NCBI RefSeq assembly: GCF_916619195.1
Contig: NZ_CAKAKL010000006.1
Location: 1 to 64,000 of the forward strand
Source of the DNA: Inquilinus sp. Marseille-Q2685
Lineage (GTDB): Bacteria > Pseudomonadota > Alphaproteobacteria > DSM-16000 > Inquilinaceae
Reading direction: 5' to 3'
Length of the DNA stretch: 64,000 nucleotides
In this document: positions 8,366 through 16,317 of the stretch, piece by piece
Layout: each line of letters starts with the position of its first letter
How positions within the stretch are numbered: position 1 is the first letter of the stretch
The notes under the pieces: model-generated
Told to the model about the DNA's origin: nothing
What the model saw: only the letters and a program-made list of their open reading frames with translations
The model's database searches: none
Translations under genes and position numbers: made by a program

Positions 8366-9631
8366 TCACTTCGCGGCGCATTTGTAGCCCGACGGCGGCC
8401 GGGCGGCGATGCCGCTGGTGAGGCCCCCCGAGACCTGCAGCCCGAGGACCAGGCACACCTCGTAGCTGATGACCTTGCTGGTGGGAAAGCCGTTGAAGGG
8501 GACGGACTGGACGCCGTCATACACCGCGGTCAGGCTGGTGCCGTAATAGGGCGTCGAGCCCCAGGCCATCTTCTCCGATGTCGTGGTGCCGAGCGGGTTG
8601 CCGTAGGGCAGCTCGTATTGCGACGACTGGTACGGCCATTCCCAGTCGCAGGGCAGCGTCTGGCCGCCGTCCGGGCAGCCCTCGCCGCCATTGTAGGTGG
8701 CCGAGGTCTTGCCGCGCGCCTCGGAATAGCCGTCGCGGATCGAGGAGGACGCGTAGGGCTTCGGCTCGAACATCCCCATCTCGAAGCCGCCGGCCTGCAG
8801 CGAGTTGAAGCGGGCGCCGGCGTTCGGCGTGTTCCAGGTCCAGCCCACGCTGCGGGTCAGCGGGGCGGCGGTGGTGGTGAACTTGTAGCGGTCGCCCCAG
8901 ATCACCCGGTCGATCGGCCGGCTGCCGGCGTCGAAGTTCATCTTGCCGTAGGGCCCGCGCAGATCGAAGCTGACCCGGTCCGGGCCGGGGACCGGCGCCA
9001 GGCTGACCTGCGTCACGATCCGCGGCAGGGTGGCGCCGTCCTGGAAGTACCAGGTGATGGTCACCGGCAGGTCGTAGCGCTTGAACAGCGCCCGGTTCGT
9101 GCCGAGCGGCGGGCTGTCCTCGCCGGTGTCCGGGTTGATGCCGTTGGGCGAGAGGGTGCCGTATTTCGGGTAGGTCGTCCTGTATTCGACGATGACGCGG
9201 TCCGCCGTGGTCGGCACGATCCGGCGCGTGACCGCGAAGCCGCGGCCGAGCGGCGAGTCGTCGACCCCGAAGATCTTGCCCGCGATGGTGGCGGACGACC
9301 CGTCGGAGAACAGGCGGTAGCGCTCGTGCCCCACGAAATAGCCGAAGCCGTCGCCGGCATCGGTCGGGTTGACCGTCATCGTCGCCAGGGCGCCGTTCTT
9401 CAGGTAGCGGTAGGTCATCTGCACGGCATAGCCGCCGTGGCCCGTGTTTCCTTCGCCCTCGCGCTTGAGCGACACGGTGCGGATCCGGCCCATCGAATCC
9501 GTCCACGACACCCGGTCGACGACGAAGCCGTTGACCGTCGCGGTCTGCAGCGTGGCGGCGCCCGCCGGCGGCGCGGCGGAGGCGAGGGTGCAGATGGCGG
9601 CCGAGAGGACTCCCACGAACATCCTGCGCAT
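8366..9631 (-). CDS. Exported protein of unknown function
   Basis: A 421-residue protein with a clear Sec signal peptide at the N-terminus (MRRMFVGVLSAAICTLASA, cleavage near PAGAA), so it is probably periplasmic or secreted. The mature part is rich in aromatic residues, Gly, Thr and Asp and looks mainly beta. Four cysteines near the C-terminus (GCPDGG, LPCDWEW, EVCLVLG, GYKCAAK) could form disulfides. I do not recognise the family. The ATG at 9631 was chosen because a GGAGAG site precedes it and the signal peptide starts there; the frame stays open upstream but reads as low-complexity Arg/Pro/Ser. Confidence 0.8.
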   Translation of the reverse strand: MRRMFVGVLSAAICTLASAAPPAGAATLQTATVNGFVVDRVSWTDSMGRIRTVSLKREGEGNTGHGGYAVQMTYRYLKNGALATMTVNPTDAGDGFGYFVGHERYRLFSDGSSATIAGKIFGVDDSPLGRGFAVTRRIVPTTADRVIVEYRTTYPKYGTLSPNGINPDTGEDSPPLGTNRALFKRYDLPVTITWYFQDGATLPRIVTQVSLAPVPGPDRVSFDLRGPYGKMNFDAGSRPIDRVIWGDRYKFTTTAAPLTRSVGWTWNTPNAGARFNSLQAGGFEMGMFEPKPYASSSIRDGYSEARGKTSATYNGGEGCPDGGQTLPCDWEWPYQSSQYELPYGNPLGTTTSEKMAWGSTPYYGTSLTAVYDGVQSVPFNGFPTSKVISYEVCLVLGLQVSGGLTSGIAARPPSGYKCAAK

Positions 9632-9923
9632 ATCGGTCTCTCCAATATCGTCGAATATCGCCCGCCGGACCGCTGGCGCGGGGTGCGGCGGCCGACAAGC
9701 TGTAGCCGACATCCCGGGAGCGGGCGTCATCCGTTTGGATGATCCGGAGCCGGGGCGGAGGGGCCGGGATGAGCGGTCGCGGCGGGATGATCGCGGCGGC
9801 GGCGCGGCTTCGGCGGACCTCGACATCGGCTCTCCTTCTCGGAGAACCGTCCCTATTTTCCCTGTCTCACCCCAGGGGTCCACTCCAGGGTCCACTCCAA
9901 CGGCAGCACACGGTCGCTAAAAG

Positions 9924-9943
9924 TGCACTGTCACCGAATTGAG
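9924..9943. repeat. 20-base direct repeat, right copy
   Basis: Identical to 3718-3737 and in the same orientation. It lies 25 bases after a 12-base tandem duplication, in a gene-free stretch, which fits the debris left by a mobile element. Confidence 0.75.
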
Positions 9944-10125
9944 GCCGATTGGGGGTCCGGCCGGGGGCGTGGTGGGGGGAGCCCCGGGCCGGACCCGGAT
10001 GACGGCGCTGGAGCCCGCATCCGCGCGCATTCAGCCCTGGCCGCGGCAGGGCGGTCGATCCCCTATTTCGAGGGGGTCGCCGTCCGGGCCGGGATGCGCC
10101 GCCCGCCTATGTTCTGCTTTTGTTC

Positions 10126-10155
10126 TTGACACGATGCCGCATCGCACGGCATAGT
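10126..10155 (+). promoter_or_regulatory. Sigma70-like promoter ahead of the terminase gene
   Basis: A perfect -35 box TTGACA (10126-10131) and a -10 like CATAGT (10150-10155) are separated by 18 bases. Transcription should start near 10162 and meet the hairpin at 10189 after roughly 30-45 bases. Confidence 0.6.
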
Positions 10156-10188
10156 TCAGGCACAGTCAGACAGTTGCGCCCGCCCGGC

Positions 10189-10208
10189 CCCGCCGCGGCG
10201 GGCTTTTT
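10189..10208 (+). terminator. Intrinsic terminator or attenuator in the terminase leader
   Basis: The GC-only palindrome CCCGCCGCGGCGGG (10189-10202) is followed at once by C and five T residues. It sits between a good promoter and the terminase start 14 bases on, so it either ends a very short transcript or attenuates expression of the terminase. Confidence 0.65.
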
Positions 10209-10222
10209 CATGCGAGGCCGGG

Positions 10223-11821
10223 ATGCGGGACGATTTGATGGGGATCAAGCAGAGCTGGGTCGACTTTGCCGACCACTTCACGCTTTACGGCGACGCCAAG
10301 GCAGCGGCCATCTTCGCCCGCTTCGACTGGCACAACGCCAACAAGCAGGGCTACGACATGCTGAAGAGGCCCAAGGTCCTGATCTTGTGCTTCGAGGCGG
10401 TGGCCGGGCGGCGACAGCAGGGATGCCCACCGCCGCCGCCGAAAGTGATCCGCCGGCTGGTCGATGCGACCGAGGCCCGGCTGGTCCCCGGCGCCACCAC
10501 CGGCCGTGCCGTGGCCGACCTGGCGCGGCTGGACCAGGCGTATCGCGAATTCCGCCGCGACCTGGGGCTGGACGAGGCCCCGCTGCCTCCGAAGCGGGAT
10601 GCGATGCCCGCCGCGGCCGAGCCCCCCGCCCTGCCCCTGCTCGACTTGGCGCCCGCGTTCCGGCCGCTGCAGCGCCGGTGCCGCTACAAGGGCGCCTATG
10701 GCGGGCGCGGCTCCGGCAAGTCGCATGTCTTCGCCGAGTTGCTGGTGCGGCGCTGCGTCGAGGCGGCGCCGGTGCGGGCGGTGTGCATCCGCGAGGTGCA
10801 GCGGTCGCTGGACCAGTCGGTCAAGCGGCTGATCGAGGACAAGATCCAGGCGCTCGGGCTCGGTGCCGCCTTCCGGGTGCAGGCCGACCGCATCCTGGCG
10901 CCGGGCGGCGGCCGCATCATCTTCCAGGGCATGCAGAACCACACGGCGGAGTCGATCAAGTCGCTGGAGGGCTACGACATCGCCTGGGTGGAGGAAGCCC
11001 AGGCCCTGTCGATCCGCAGCCTGGACCTGTTGCGCCCGACGATCCGCAAGCCGGGGTCGGAGCTGTGGTTCTCCTGGAACCCGGTGCGGCCGGACGACCC
11101 GGTCGACGCGCTGTTCCGCGGCGGCCCGCTGCCGCCCGATTGCGAGCTGGTGCCGGTGAACTGGTCCGACAACCCGCATTTCCCGGAGGTGCTGAAGGCG
11201 GAGATGGAGTGGGACCGGCAGCGCGACCCGGAGAAGCACCAGCATGTCTGGCTGGGCGGGTATCGCCGGGTCAGCGAGGCCCGGGTGTTCACCAACTGGA
11301 AGGTGGAGGCGTTCGAGACGCCGGCCGGCGCCCGCTTCCTGTTCGGCGCCGACTGGGGCTTCGCCCGCGACCCGACGGTGCTGGTGCGCTGCTTCGTGCA
11401 GGGGCGGACGCTGTTCGTCGACCACGAGGCGTACCAGGTCGGCTGCGAGATCGACCGCACCCCGGCCCTGTTCGACACCGTGCCGGGGGCGCGGCGCGGG
11501 CCGATCATCGCCGACAGCGCCCGGCCGGAGACGATCAGCTACATGCAGCGCCAGGGCTTCGGCGCCATCAAGGGATCGGCCAAGGGGCCGGGGTCGGTCG
11601 AGGAGGGCGTCGAGTTCCTGAAGGCGCACGACATCCTGGTGCATCCGCGCTGCCGCCACCTGATCGACGAGCTGGCGCTGTACAGCTACCGCACCGACCC
11701 GAAGACCGGCGCGATCCTGTCCGAGCTGGAGGACCGCGGGAACCACGCCGTCGACGCCCTGCGCTATGCCGTCGAGGGCCAGAGGCGCAGCACCTACGAC
11801 ACCTCGATGAAATGGGTGTGA
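10223..11821 (+). CDS. Phage-type terminase with fused small-subunit-like N-terminus
   Basis: A DNA-packaging terminase large subunit of the PBSX/Terminase_3 type. The ATPase has Walker A GGRGSGKS (about 160-167) and Walker B IAWVEEA (253-259). The RNase H-like nuclease has candidate metal aspartates D377 (FGADWGF), D431 (IIADSARPE) and D511 (NHAVDALRY). All key residues are present, so it is not obviously decayed. Residues about 10-60 (FADHFTLYGDAKAAAIF, KQGYDMLKRPKV) resemble the small terminase DNA-binding segment, so this looks like a TerS-TerL fusion. No portal, capsid or tail gene is nearby, so it is an orphan. ATGs at codons 1 and 6 are both possible starts. Confidence 0.88.
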   Translation: MRDDLMGIKQSWVDFADHFTLYGDAKAAAIFARFDWHNANKQGYDMLKRPKVLILCFEAVAGRRQQGCPPPPPKVIRRLVDATEARLVPGATTGRAVADLARLDQAYREFRRDLGLDEAPLPPKRDAMPAAAEPPALPLLDLAPAFRPLQRRCRYKGAYGGRGSGKSHVFAELLVRRCVEAAPVRAVCIREVQRSLDQSVKRLIEDKIQALGLGAAFRVQADRILAPGGGRIIFQGMQNHTAESIKSLEGYDIAWVEEAQALSIRSLDLLRPTIRKPGSELWFSWNPVRPDDPVDALFRGGPLPPDCELVPVNWSDNPHFPEVLKAEMEWDRQRDPEKHQHVWLGGYRRVSEARVFTNWKVEAFETPAGARFLFGADWGFARDPTVLVRCFVQGRTLFVDHEAYQVGCEIDRTPALFDTVPGARRGPIIADSARPETISYMQRQGFGAIKGSAKGPGSVEEGVEFLKAHDILVHPRCRHLIDELALYSYRTDPKTGAILSELEDRGNHAVDALRYAVEGQRRSTYDTSMKWV

Positions 11822-11843
11822 CGGCCGGATGCGGACGGGCCGC

Positions 11844-12317
11844 TCAGTACCGGTCGGCGGCGGTGCAGCCGACGACGTCGATCGACTTGATGACGTCCTT
11901 CATGTCGGTGAAGGCCTGGATGTTGCAGAGGAAATCGACATTGTCGACCTGCACCATGCGGTTCTCGCCGACCGGCGTGGTGACGTCCTCGGTGATCAGC
12001 ATCGGCGCGATGCCGTGGCCGCCCTGCGTCCGGCCGACGACCCGCTGGCTGGTCTGGGTGCCGGTCTGCACCCACCGGCTCTGCCACTGCCGCGAGATCC
12101 GGGTGTTGTCCCAGGCATAGGTGCCGCCGTCGGTGCAGTAGGAGCAGGGCGGCAGGTTCAGGGTGGGCGGGCCGAAGGCCTGGATGGCGACAGAGATCGG
12201 CTTGCCGACCATGGCATCGGCCGCCTGCTGCACCGGGTTGGGCCGCGACGCCACGCAGCCCGCCAGCAGCAACGCCCCGGCGGCCGCCAGGCCGCTCAAC
12301 TCGAGGATGCGCACCAT
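11844..12317 (-). CDS. Putative lipoprotein, unknown function
   Basis: A 157-residue protein with a lipoprotein signal peptide: a short charged N-terminus, a hydrophobic stretch, and the lipobox LLAGC. Processing would leave an N-terminal lipid-anchored cysteine. The mature part contains a CSYC pair and later single cysteines (FLCNIQ, VVGCTA) that may form disulfides. I do not recognise the family. The ATG at 12317 was chosen because the signal peptide begins there; upstream in-frame codons are unlike a secretion signal. It converges on the terminase gene with a 22-base gap. Confidence 0.75.
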   Translation of the reverse strand: MVRILELSGLAAAGALLLAGCVASRPNPVQQAADAMVGKPISVAIQAFGPPTLNLPPCSYCTDGGTYAWDNTRISRQWQSRWVQTGTQTSQRVVGRTQGGHGIAPMLITEDVTTPVGENRMVQVDNVDFLCNIQAFTDMKDVIKSIDVVGCTAADRY

Positions 12318-12441
12318 CAACTCGAACTCCCCCTCCGGTTCAGAACCATGGCCCCAGGTGTCGGAAAAGCCGGCCGCCGGCAAGGCGCCGCCCCGCCCGG
12401 AGGCCGAAGTCAGCAAGTTTCTTTGACCGTCCGTCCACGGC

Positions 12442-13293
12442 CTATCCGGCGCCGGGCGTCCGCGCCGGATAGGCCTCCGGCGAGGCCGGCCCCGGGGGAA
12501 AGCCGTGATACCGGCGGTAGACCGCCCGGAAATACCAGGTCTCGGCGAAGCCGTACCGGCGCGCCACGGCGGCGATCTCCTCGCCCGCCTCCAGCTCGAC
12601 GCGCGCCCGCTCCATCCGGCGGCCGAGGACGAACTGGTGGGGCGTCATGCCGGTCGTGCGCCGGAAGCTGCGCAGGAAGTGATAGGGGCTGAGCGCGGCC
12701 GTGGAGGCGAGATCCGCCACCGACAGCCGGGCGGCGAGATTGGCCTCGATGAACTCCGTGACGCGCCGCAGCCGGCGCGGGTCCAGGCCGCCGTCGCCCC
12801 TGCCCGCGGGCCTGCCGCCGAAGCTGGTCATCAGCAGCCGGCCCCAGAGCTGATGCAGCAGCTGGTCGCCCCCGAGATCCGACAGGGCCGTCCGGCGCAG
12901 CATGACGCCGCGCAGCCGCGCGGCCACGGCCCAGACGACCGGATCCGGGGATGCGGGCATGAACGGGGCGAGGCTCGCCGCCGCGGGGACCGCCATCTCG
13001 TCGGCGACGGCCCGGCGCACGCCGTCGTCGACCGCGAGCGCCATCGCCTCCCCCGGACCGCCCGTCTCCAGGACCGAGGCCGGCCCCGCCCCGAAGACGA
13101 AGACGCGGTCGTTCGGGGCCTGCGAGACGACCTGCCGCCCGTCGACGTCGAAGCGGCCGAATCCCCAGTCGTTGAAGGTGACGAGGACGATGTTCGGAGC
13201 GACGGCGACCGGCTCCTCATGCGGGCTTATCCCGGCGCACCGGATCAGGACGGACTCACCCGAAGACCAGGTCTGATGGACGACGGGAGGCAT
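12442..13293 (-). CDS. AraC-family transcriptional regulator
   Basis: A 283-residue regulator. Its C-terminal ~100 residues hold the two helix-turn-helix units of AraC/XylS proteins. The first is RLSVADLASTAALSPYHFLR, then FRRTTGMTPHQFVLGRRMER, and the second is EIAAVARRYGFAETWYFRAVY. The N-terminal sensing region (about 1-170) is cupin-like but not specific enough to name a ligand. The ATG at 13293 (MPPVVHQTW) was chosen over one 60 bases upstream because the latter adds only Pro/Arg-rich sequence. No neighbouring gene is an obvious target. Confidence 0.9.
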   Translation of the reverse strand: MPPVVHQTWSSGESVLIRCAGISPHEEPVAVAPNIVLVTFNDWGFGRFDVDGRQVVSQAPNDRVFVFGAGPASVLETGGPGEAMALAVDDGVRRAVADEMAVPAAASLAPFMPASPDPVVWAVAARLRGVMLRRTALSDLGGDQLLHQLWGRLLMTSFGGRPAGRGDGGLDPRRLRRVTEFIEANLAARLSVADLASTAALSPYHFLRSFRRTTGMTPHQFVLGRRMERARVELEAGEEIAAVARRYGFAETWYFRAVYRRYHGFPPGPASPEAYPARTPGAG

Positions 13294-13372
13294 GGGCGGA
13301 TCCGCGCTGTGACGGGACGGACGCCGAGGGCTTGGCCGGAAAGCCGGCGGCACTGCGGCATCGTGAAGGCTT

Positions 13373-13636
13373 TCAGCGGGCGTCCGGGCCGAAGGAGGGC
13401 GCCCGATGCACCGCCGCCGGAGGGGAGCCGGCGGCGGCCTCGAAGGCCCGGGCGCGGTCCGGGACCGCGACCATCCCGAGCGCGAGGGCGGCGCACTGCA
13501 CGATGACCGGCACCATCGAGGCGTGGACCTTGCCCAGGGTCACGGAACCGCCGATCCCCCGCTTCCGCCCCGAAACTCTTCCGCGCTTGGCCACGGCTCC
13601 CCCTTCGACGATCGTCTGCAAGTGTTCAGGCGGCAT
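13373..13636 (-). CDS. Candidate small gene, possible target of the response regulator
   Basis: An 87-residue frame with a basic N-terminus and a hydrophobic segment (VPVIVQCAALALGMVAVP) followed by AFEAAAGSPP. From an internal ATG (13516) it would read as a short signal-peptide-like protein. By itself this is weak evidence. What lifts it is the 17-base site 86 bases upstream of its ATG, identical to one 84 bases upstream of the response-regulator start. No strong ribosome site is visible. It may instead be non-coding DNA. Confidence 0.3.
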   Translation of the reverse strand: MPPEHLQTIVEGGAVAKRGRVSGRKRGIGGSVTLGKVHASMVPVIVQCAALALGMVAVPDRARAFEAAAGSPPAAVHRAPSFGPDAR

Positions 13637-13721
13637 CGCAAGGCATCGGCCGGGCGCATCGCCCGACGACGGGACGGATGCCGTGCCCTATCCATTGATC
13701 GCTTTGCGGCCGGAACGCCAT

Positions 13722-13738
13722 TAGCACAGATGCACTAT
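13722..13738. promoter_or_regulatory. Putative operator, copy 1 (TAGCACAGATGCACTAT)
   Basis: Identical over 17 bases to 14501-14517. It contains a GCA-N4-TGC half-palindrome. It lies just beyond the response-regulator stop codon and upstream of the small minus-strand frame ending at 13373. It is probably a binding site of the adjacent LuxR-type regulator; this is inference. Confidence 0.5.
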
Positions 13739-13784
13739 CGGGACGCTTCGCCGCCCCGGGCGGGGCAGGCGCGCCGGGACGCGG

Positions 13785-14417
13785 CTAGGCGCCGTCGACC
13801 AGGCCTTCGCTGACGGCCTTGACGGCCGCCGCCGCCCGCGAACCGACATTCAGCGCCCGCAGCAGGGCCGACACATGGATCCGGACGGTGAAGGGCGAGA
13901 TGGCGAGACGGGCCGCGATCTCCTTGTTCGACTTGCCCTCGGCGAGGAGGCGCAGGACCTCCCTCTGGCGATGGGTCAGCCCCCATGCCTCGCCCTCCTC
14001 CGGCAGAGGGAGGGTTTCCGACGAGGCGGTCCTGACCACGAAATCGCCGTCCCGGATCGCGGCGATCGCACGGCTGATCTCGCCCGGCGGGATGGTCTTG
14101 CTGATGAAGCCGTCGGCGCCGTTCGCCATGACCCTGTCGATGGTCTGCCGGTCCTCGACCATCGAGATCACGATGATGGACGAGCGCGCGAACTCCTGGC
14201 GCAGCTCCACCAGGGAGCGTTCGAGGACCAGACCCGGGAACAGCAGGTCGAGAACGAAGGTGCCCGGCGGCGGGCCGGCGCGCGCGGCCGACAGCACCTC
14301 GTCCATCCGGCCCGCTTCGATCACCTCCGCCGCCGGCGCGATGCGCTGCAGCAGCCGGCGCATGCCCTCGCGGAAGACCGGATGATCGTCGGCGACGATG
14401 ATTCTCTCGCTTGCCAC
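13785..14417 (-). CDS. LuxR/NarL-family response regulator
   Basis: A two-component output protein of 210 residues. The receiver begins [14 protein letters not shown]; the acidic pair and phospho-accepting D53 (FVLDLLFPG) are present, as is the conserved lysine in GFISKTI. A linker leads to the LuxR helix-turn-helix [15 protein letters not shown] / [20 protein letters not shown] chose the GTG at 14417, which gives the standard family length; a TTG 72 bases upstream only adds a non-family tail. It diverges from the hybrid kinase gene, its likely partner. A 17-base repeat lies 84 bases upstream of this start. Confidence 0.93.
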   Translation of the reverse strand: MASERIIVADDHPVFREGMRRLLQRIAPAAEVIEAGRMDEVLSAARAGPPPGTFVLDLLFPGLVLERSLVELRQEFARSSIIVISMVEDRQTIDRVMANGADGFISKTIPPGEISRAIAAIRDGDFVVRTASSETLPLPEEGEAWGLTHRQREVLRLLAEGKSNKEIAARLAISPFTVRIHVSALLRALNVGSRAAAAVKAVSEGLVDGA

Positions 14418-14500
14418 CGCCCCTTCATCCGCCAGCAGGACGTCACCGTCCCGACCACCGCTTGTAGCATCGGCGACCGGCCGGGCCAAACGGTCCGCAC

Positions 14501-14517
14501 TAGCACAGATGCACTAT
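14501..14517. promoter_or_regulatory. Putative operator, copy 2 (TAGCACAGATGCACTAT)
   Basis: Located in the divergent control region between the response regulator (minus) and the hybrid kinase (plus), 84 bases from the former and 64 bases from the latter start. It is identical to 13722-13738. The placement suits autoregulation of the two-component pair. Confidence 0.55.
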
Positions 14518-14580
14518 GGCCATCGCGCCCGGCGCGAAAACCCGGCACCATGACCGCGGTTTCGGGGGATCTGCAGGATC

Positions 14581-16317
14581 ATGACGGCCAGAGAGACCGG
14601 CGGCTTCGCGCCCTTCCGCCGGCTGCGGGCGGCGGCGCGGCGGGTGTTCGGCCTCGGCGAGACCGACGACTACGATGCGGAGCGGACGCAGGGGATCATC
14701 CGCGTCGTCCTGCTGCTGGTCTTCGACGCCTATACGATCCCGGTCGCCCTGACGTCGGGCCAGCCCGCCCCGGCGGTGACCCTCTATTGCGCCCACGCCC
14801 TGCTGTACATTCCGGTCTCGTGGCTGTTCCTGCTGATCATCAGGAGGTGGCCGGGCCATTACGTCAGCCGCCGGCTGCTCTTCATGGCCAACGACACCGC
14901 GCTGATGACCTTCGCGATGGCGCTGGGCGGCGCCCCGGCCCTGCCGGTCTACCTGTTCCTGCTGTGGGCGGTGGTCGGCCACGGGCTGCGCTTCGGGCCG
15001 AACTACCTGGCCGCCGCGGCCGGGGCCACCCTGATATCGCTGCTGATCACGACGCTGCTGAACGACTACTGGCAGGCGAACCCCTATCTCGCGGCGACGC
15101 TGATGATGACGACGCTGGTGGCGCCCAGCTACGCCTATGTGCTGCTGAAGCGCGTGCGCGGCGCCTATGATGCGGCGCTCGAGGCCAATCTCGCCAAGTC
15201 CCGCTTCCTGGCCCAGGCGAGCCACGACCTGCGCCAGCCGATCCATGCCATCAGCCTGTTCACGGCCTGCCTGCGCGACGCCGGGCTGGGCCGCGAGGAG
15301 CGGCAGATGGTCGAGAACATCGACCGCTCGCTGCAGAGCGTGTCGCGCCTGTTCCGCTCGCTGCTCGACATCTCGACCCTCGACAGCGGCAGGGTCACGC
15401 CGCGGCCGGAGCCGGTGGCGATCGGCGCGCTGATCGACGACGTCGTCCGGCAGAACTCGGAGGCGGCGCAATGGGCGGGCGTCGCCATCCAGGCCGTTCC
15501 GACCAGGCTCCATGTCCAGGCGGATCCAGCGCTGCTCACCACCATGCTCCAGAACATCGTCGCCAACGCCCTGAAATACGCGGCCGGCCGGCCGATGCTG
15601 ATCGGCTGCCGCCGGCGCGGCGGGCGGCTCGCGGTCGAGGTCCACGACCGCGGCGACGGCATCGCCGCGGAGCATTTGCCGAAGCTGTTCGACGAGTTCT
15701 ACCAGGTGCGCGAGCGCGGCGACAAAGACGTCGAGGGGGTCGGCCTCGGCCTGTCCATCGTGCGGCGCCTGTCGCTGCTGATGGGACTCACCGTCTCGCT
15801 GCGGTCGGTCGAGGGGCGCGGCACCGCGGTGGTGATCGGCGGCCTGAGGATCGTCGCCCCGCCGCCCCTGGCGGAACGGCGCGCCGCCGCGCGGCCGGCA
15901 TCGGCCATGGACGGGCTGACGGTGCTGCTGGTCGAGGACGACGAGGATGTGCTGGATGCGACGGCGGCCCTGCTGGAGAAATGGGGGTGCGTCGTCCATG
16001 CCGGGACGGCGCCGCCGGAGCGGAACGTGCCCTGCGACATCCTGATCACCGATTTCGACCTGGGCGCGAGGACGACCGGCACCGACTGCATCGAGCGGGT
16101 GAGGCGGCTCGCCGGCCGCCGGATTCCGGCGATCGTCATGACCGGCCATGACGAGAACCGCGTCCGGGAGGATCTCGGCGATCCCGACATCCCGATCCTG
16201 TCCAAGCCCGTCCGGCCCGCGGAGCTGCGGTCGGTGATGATGGCCGAGAGGCTGAAGGCGCAGGCCGCCGCCTCCGGGCTGCCGCCGACAGATCGGGCGC
16301 CGGTCAGCCGCCCTTGA
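14581..16317 (+). CDS. Membrane hybrid histidine kinase with C-terminal receiver
   Basis: A 578-residue sensor kinase in the inner membrane. Several hydrophobic helices form a membrane sensor between about residues 38 and 188. The dimerisation/phosphoacceptor box SHDLRQPIHAISLF follows, with H215. The ATPase has the N box NIVANALKYA and G boxes (DRGDGIA, GVGLGLSIV). A C-terminal receiver starts at VLLVEDDEDV, with a phosphoacceptor aspartate in ILITDFDLG. The layout matches HATPase-receiver kinases paired with LuxR-type regulators, and the regulator is encoded divergently next door. Its last 14 bases overlap the end of the convergent SGNH-like gene. Confidence 0.93.
   Translation: MTARETGGFAPFRRLRAAARRVFGLGETDDYDAERTQGIIRVVLLLVFDAYTIPVALTSGQPAPAVTLYCAHALLYIPVSWLFLLIIRRWPGHYVSRRLLFMANDTALMTFAMALGGAPALPVYLFLLWAVVGHGLRFGPNYLAAAAGATLISLLITTLLNDYWQANPYLAATLMMTTLVAPSYAYVLLKRVRGAYDAALEANLAKSRFLAQASHDLRQPIHAISLFTACLRDAGLGREERQMVENIDRSLQSVSRLFRSLLDISTLDSGRVTPRPEPVAIGALIDDVVRQNSEAAQWAGVAIQAVPTRLHVQADPALLTTMLQNIVANALKYAAGRPMLIGCRRRGGRLAVEVHDRGDGIAAEHLPKLFDEFYQVRERGDKDVEGVGLGLSIVRRLSLLMGLTVSLRSVEGRGTAVVIGGLRIVAPPPLAERRAAARPASAMDGLTVLLVEDDEDVLDATAALLEKWGCVVHAGTAPPERNVPCDILITDFDLGARTTGTDCIERVRRLAGRRIPAIVMTGHDENRVREDLGDPDIPILSKPVRPAELRSVMMAERLKAQAAASGLPPTDRAPVSRP

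Larger units (their letters stand above)
9632..10222. other. Gene-poor interval between exported protein and terminase
   Basis: There is no convincing gene in these 591 bases. It holds two tandem copies of GGGTCCACTCCA (9876-9887, 9888-9899), the second copy of the 20-base repeat (9924-9943), a sigma70-like promoter (10126-10155) and an intrinsic terminator (10189-10208). Short overlapping frames between 9739 and 10154 have no ribosome site or recognisable sequence. Confidence 0.6.
13294..13784. other. Interval between AraC and response-regulator genes
   Basis: About 490 bases with no strongly supported gene. It contains the weak candidate frame at 13373-13636 (minus strand) and a 17-base site at 13722-13738, identical to one upstream of the response regulator. 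Confidence 0.5.

Noticed and set aside
8249-9742. 497-residue plus-strand frame over the exported-protein gene
   Set aside because: Antisense shadow; low-complexity Arg/Gly/Ala sequence with no family features, while the opposite strand has a signal peptide and ribosome site.
3050-11821. Prophage covering the island and terminase
   Set aside because: No integrase, portal, capsid, tail or lysis genes, and the K+ channel, VOC and exported-protein genes in between look chromosomal.
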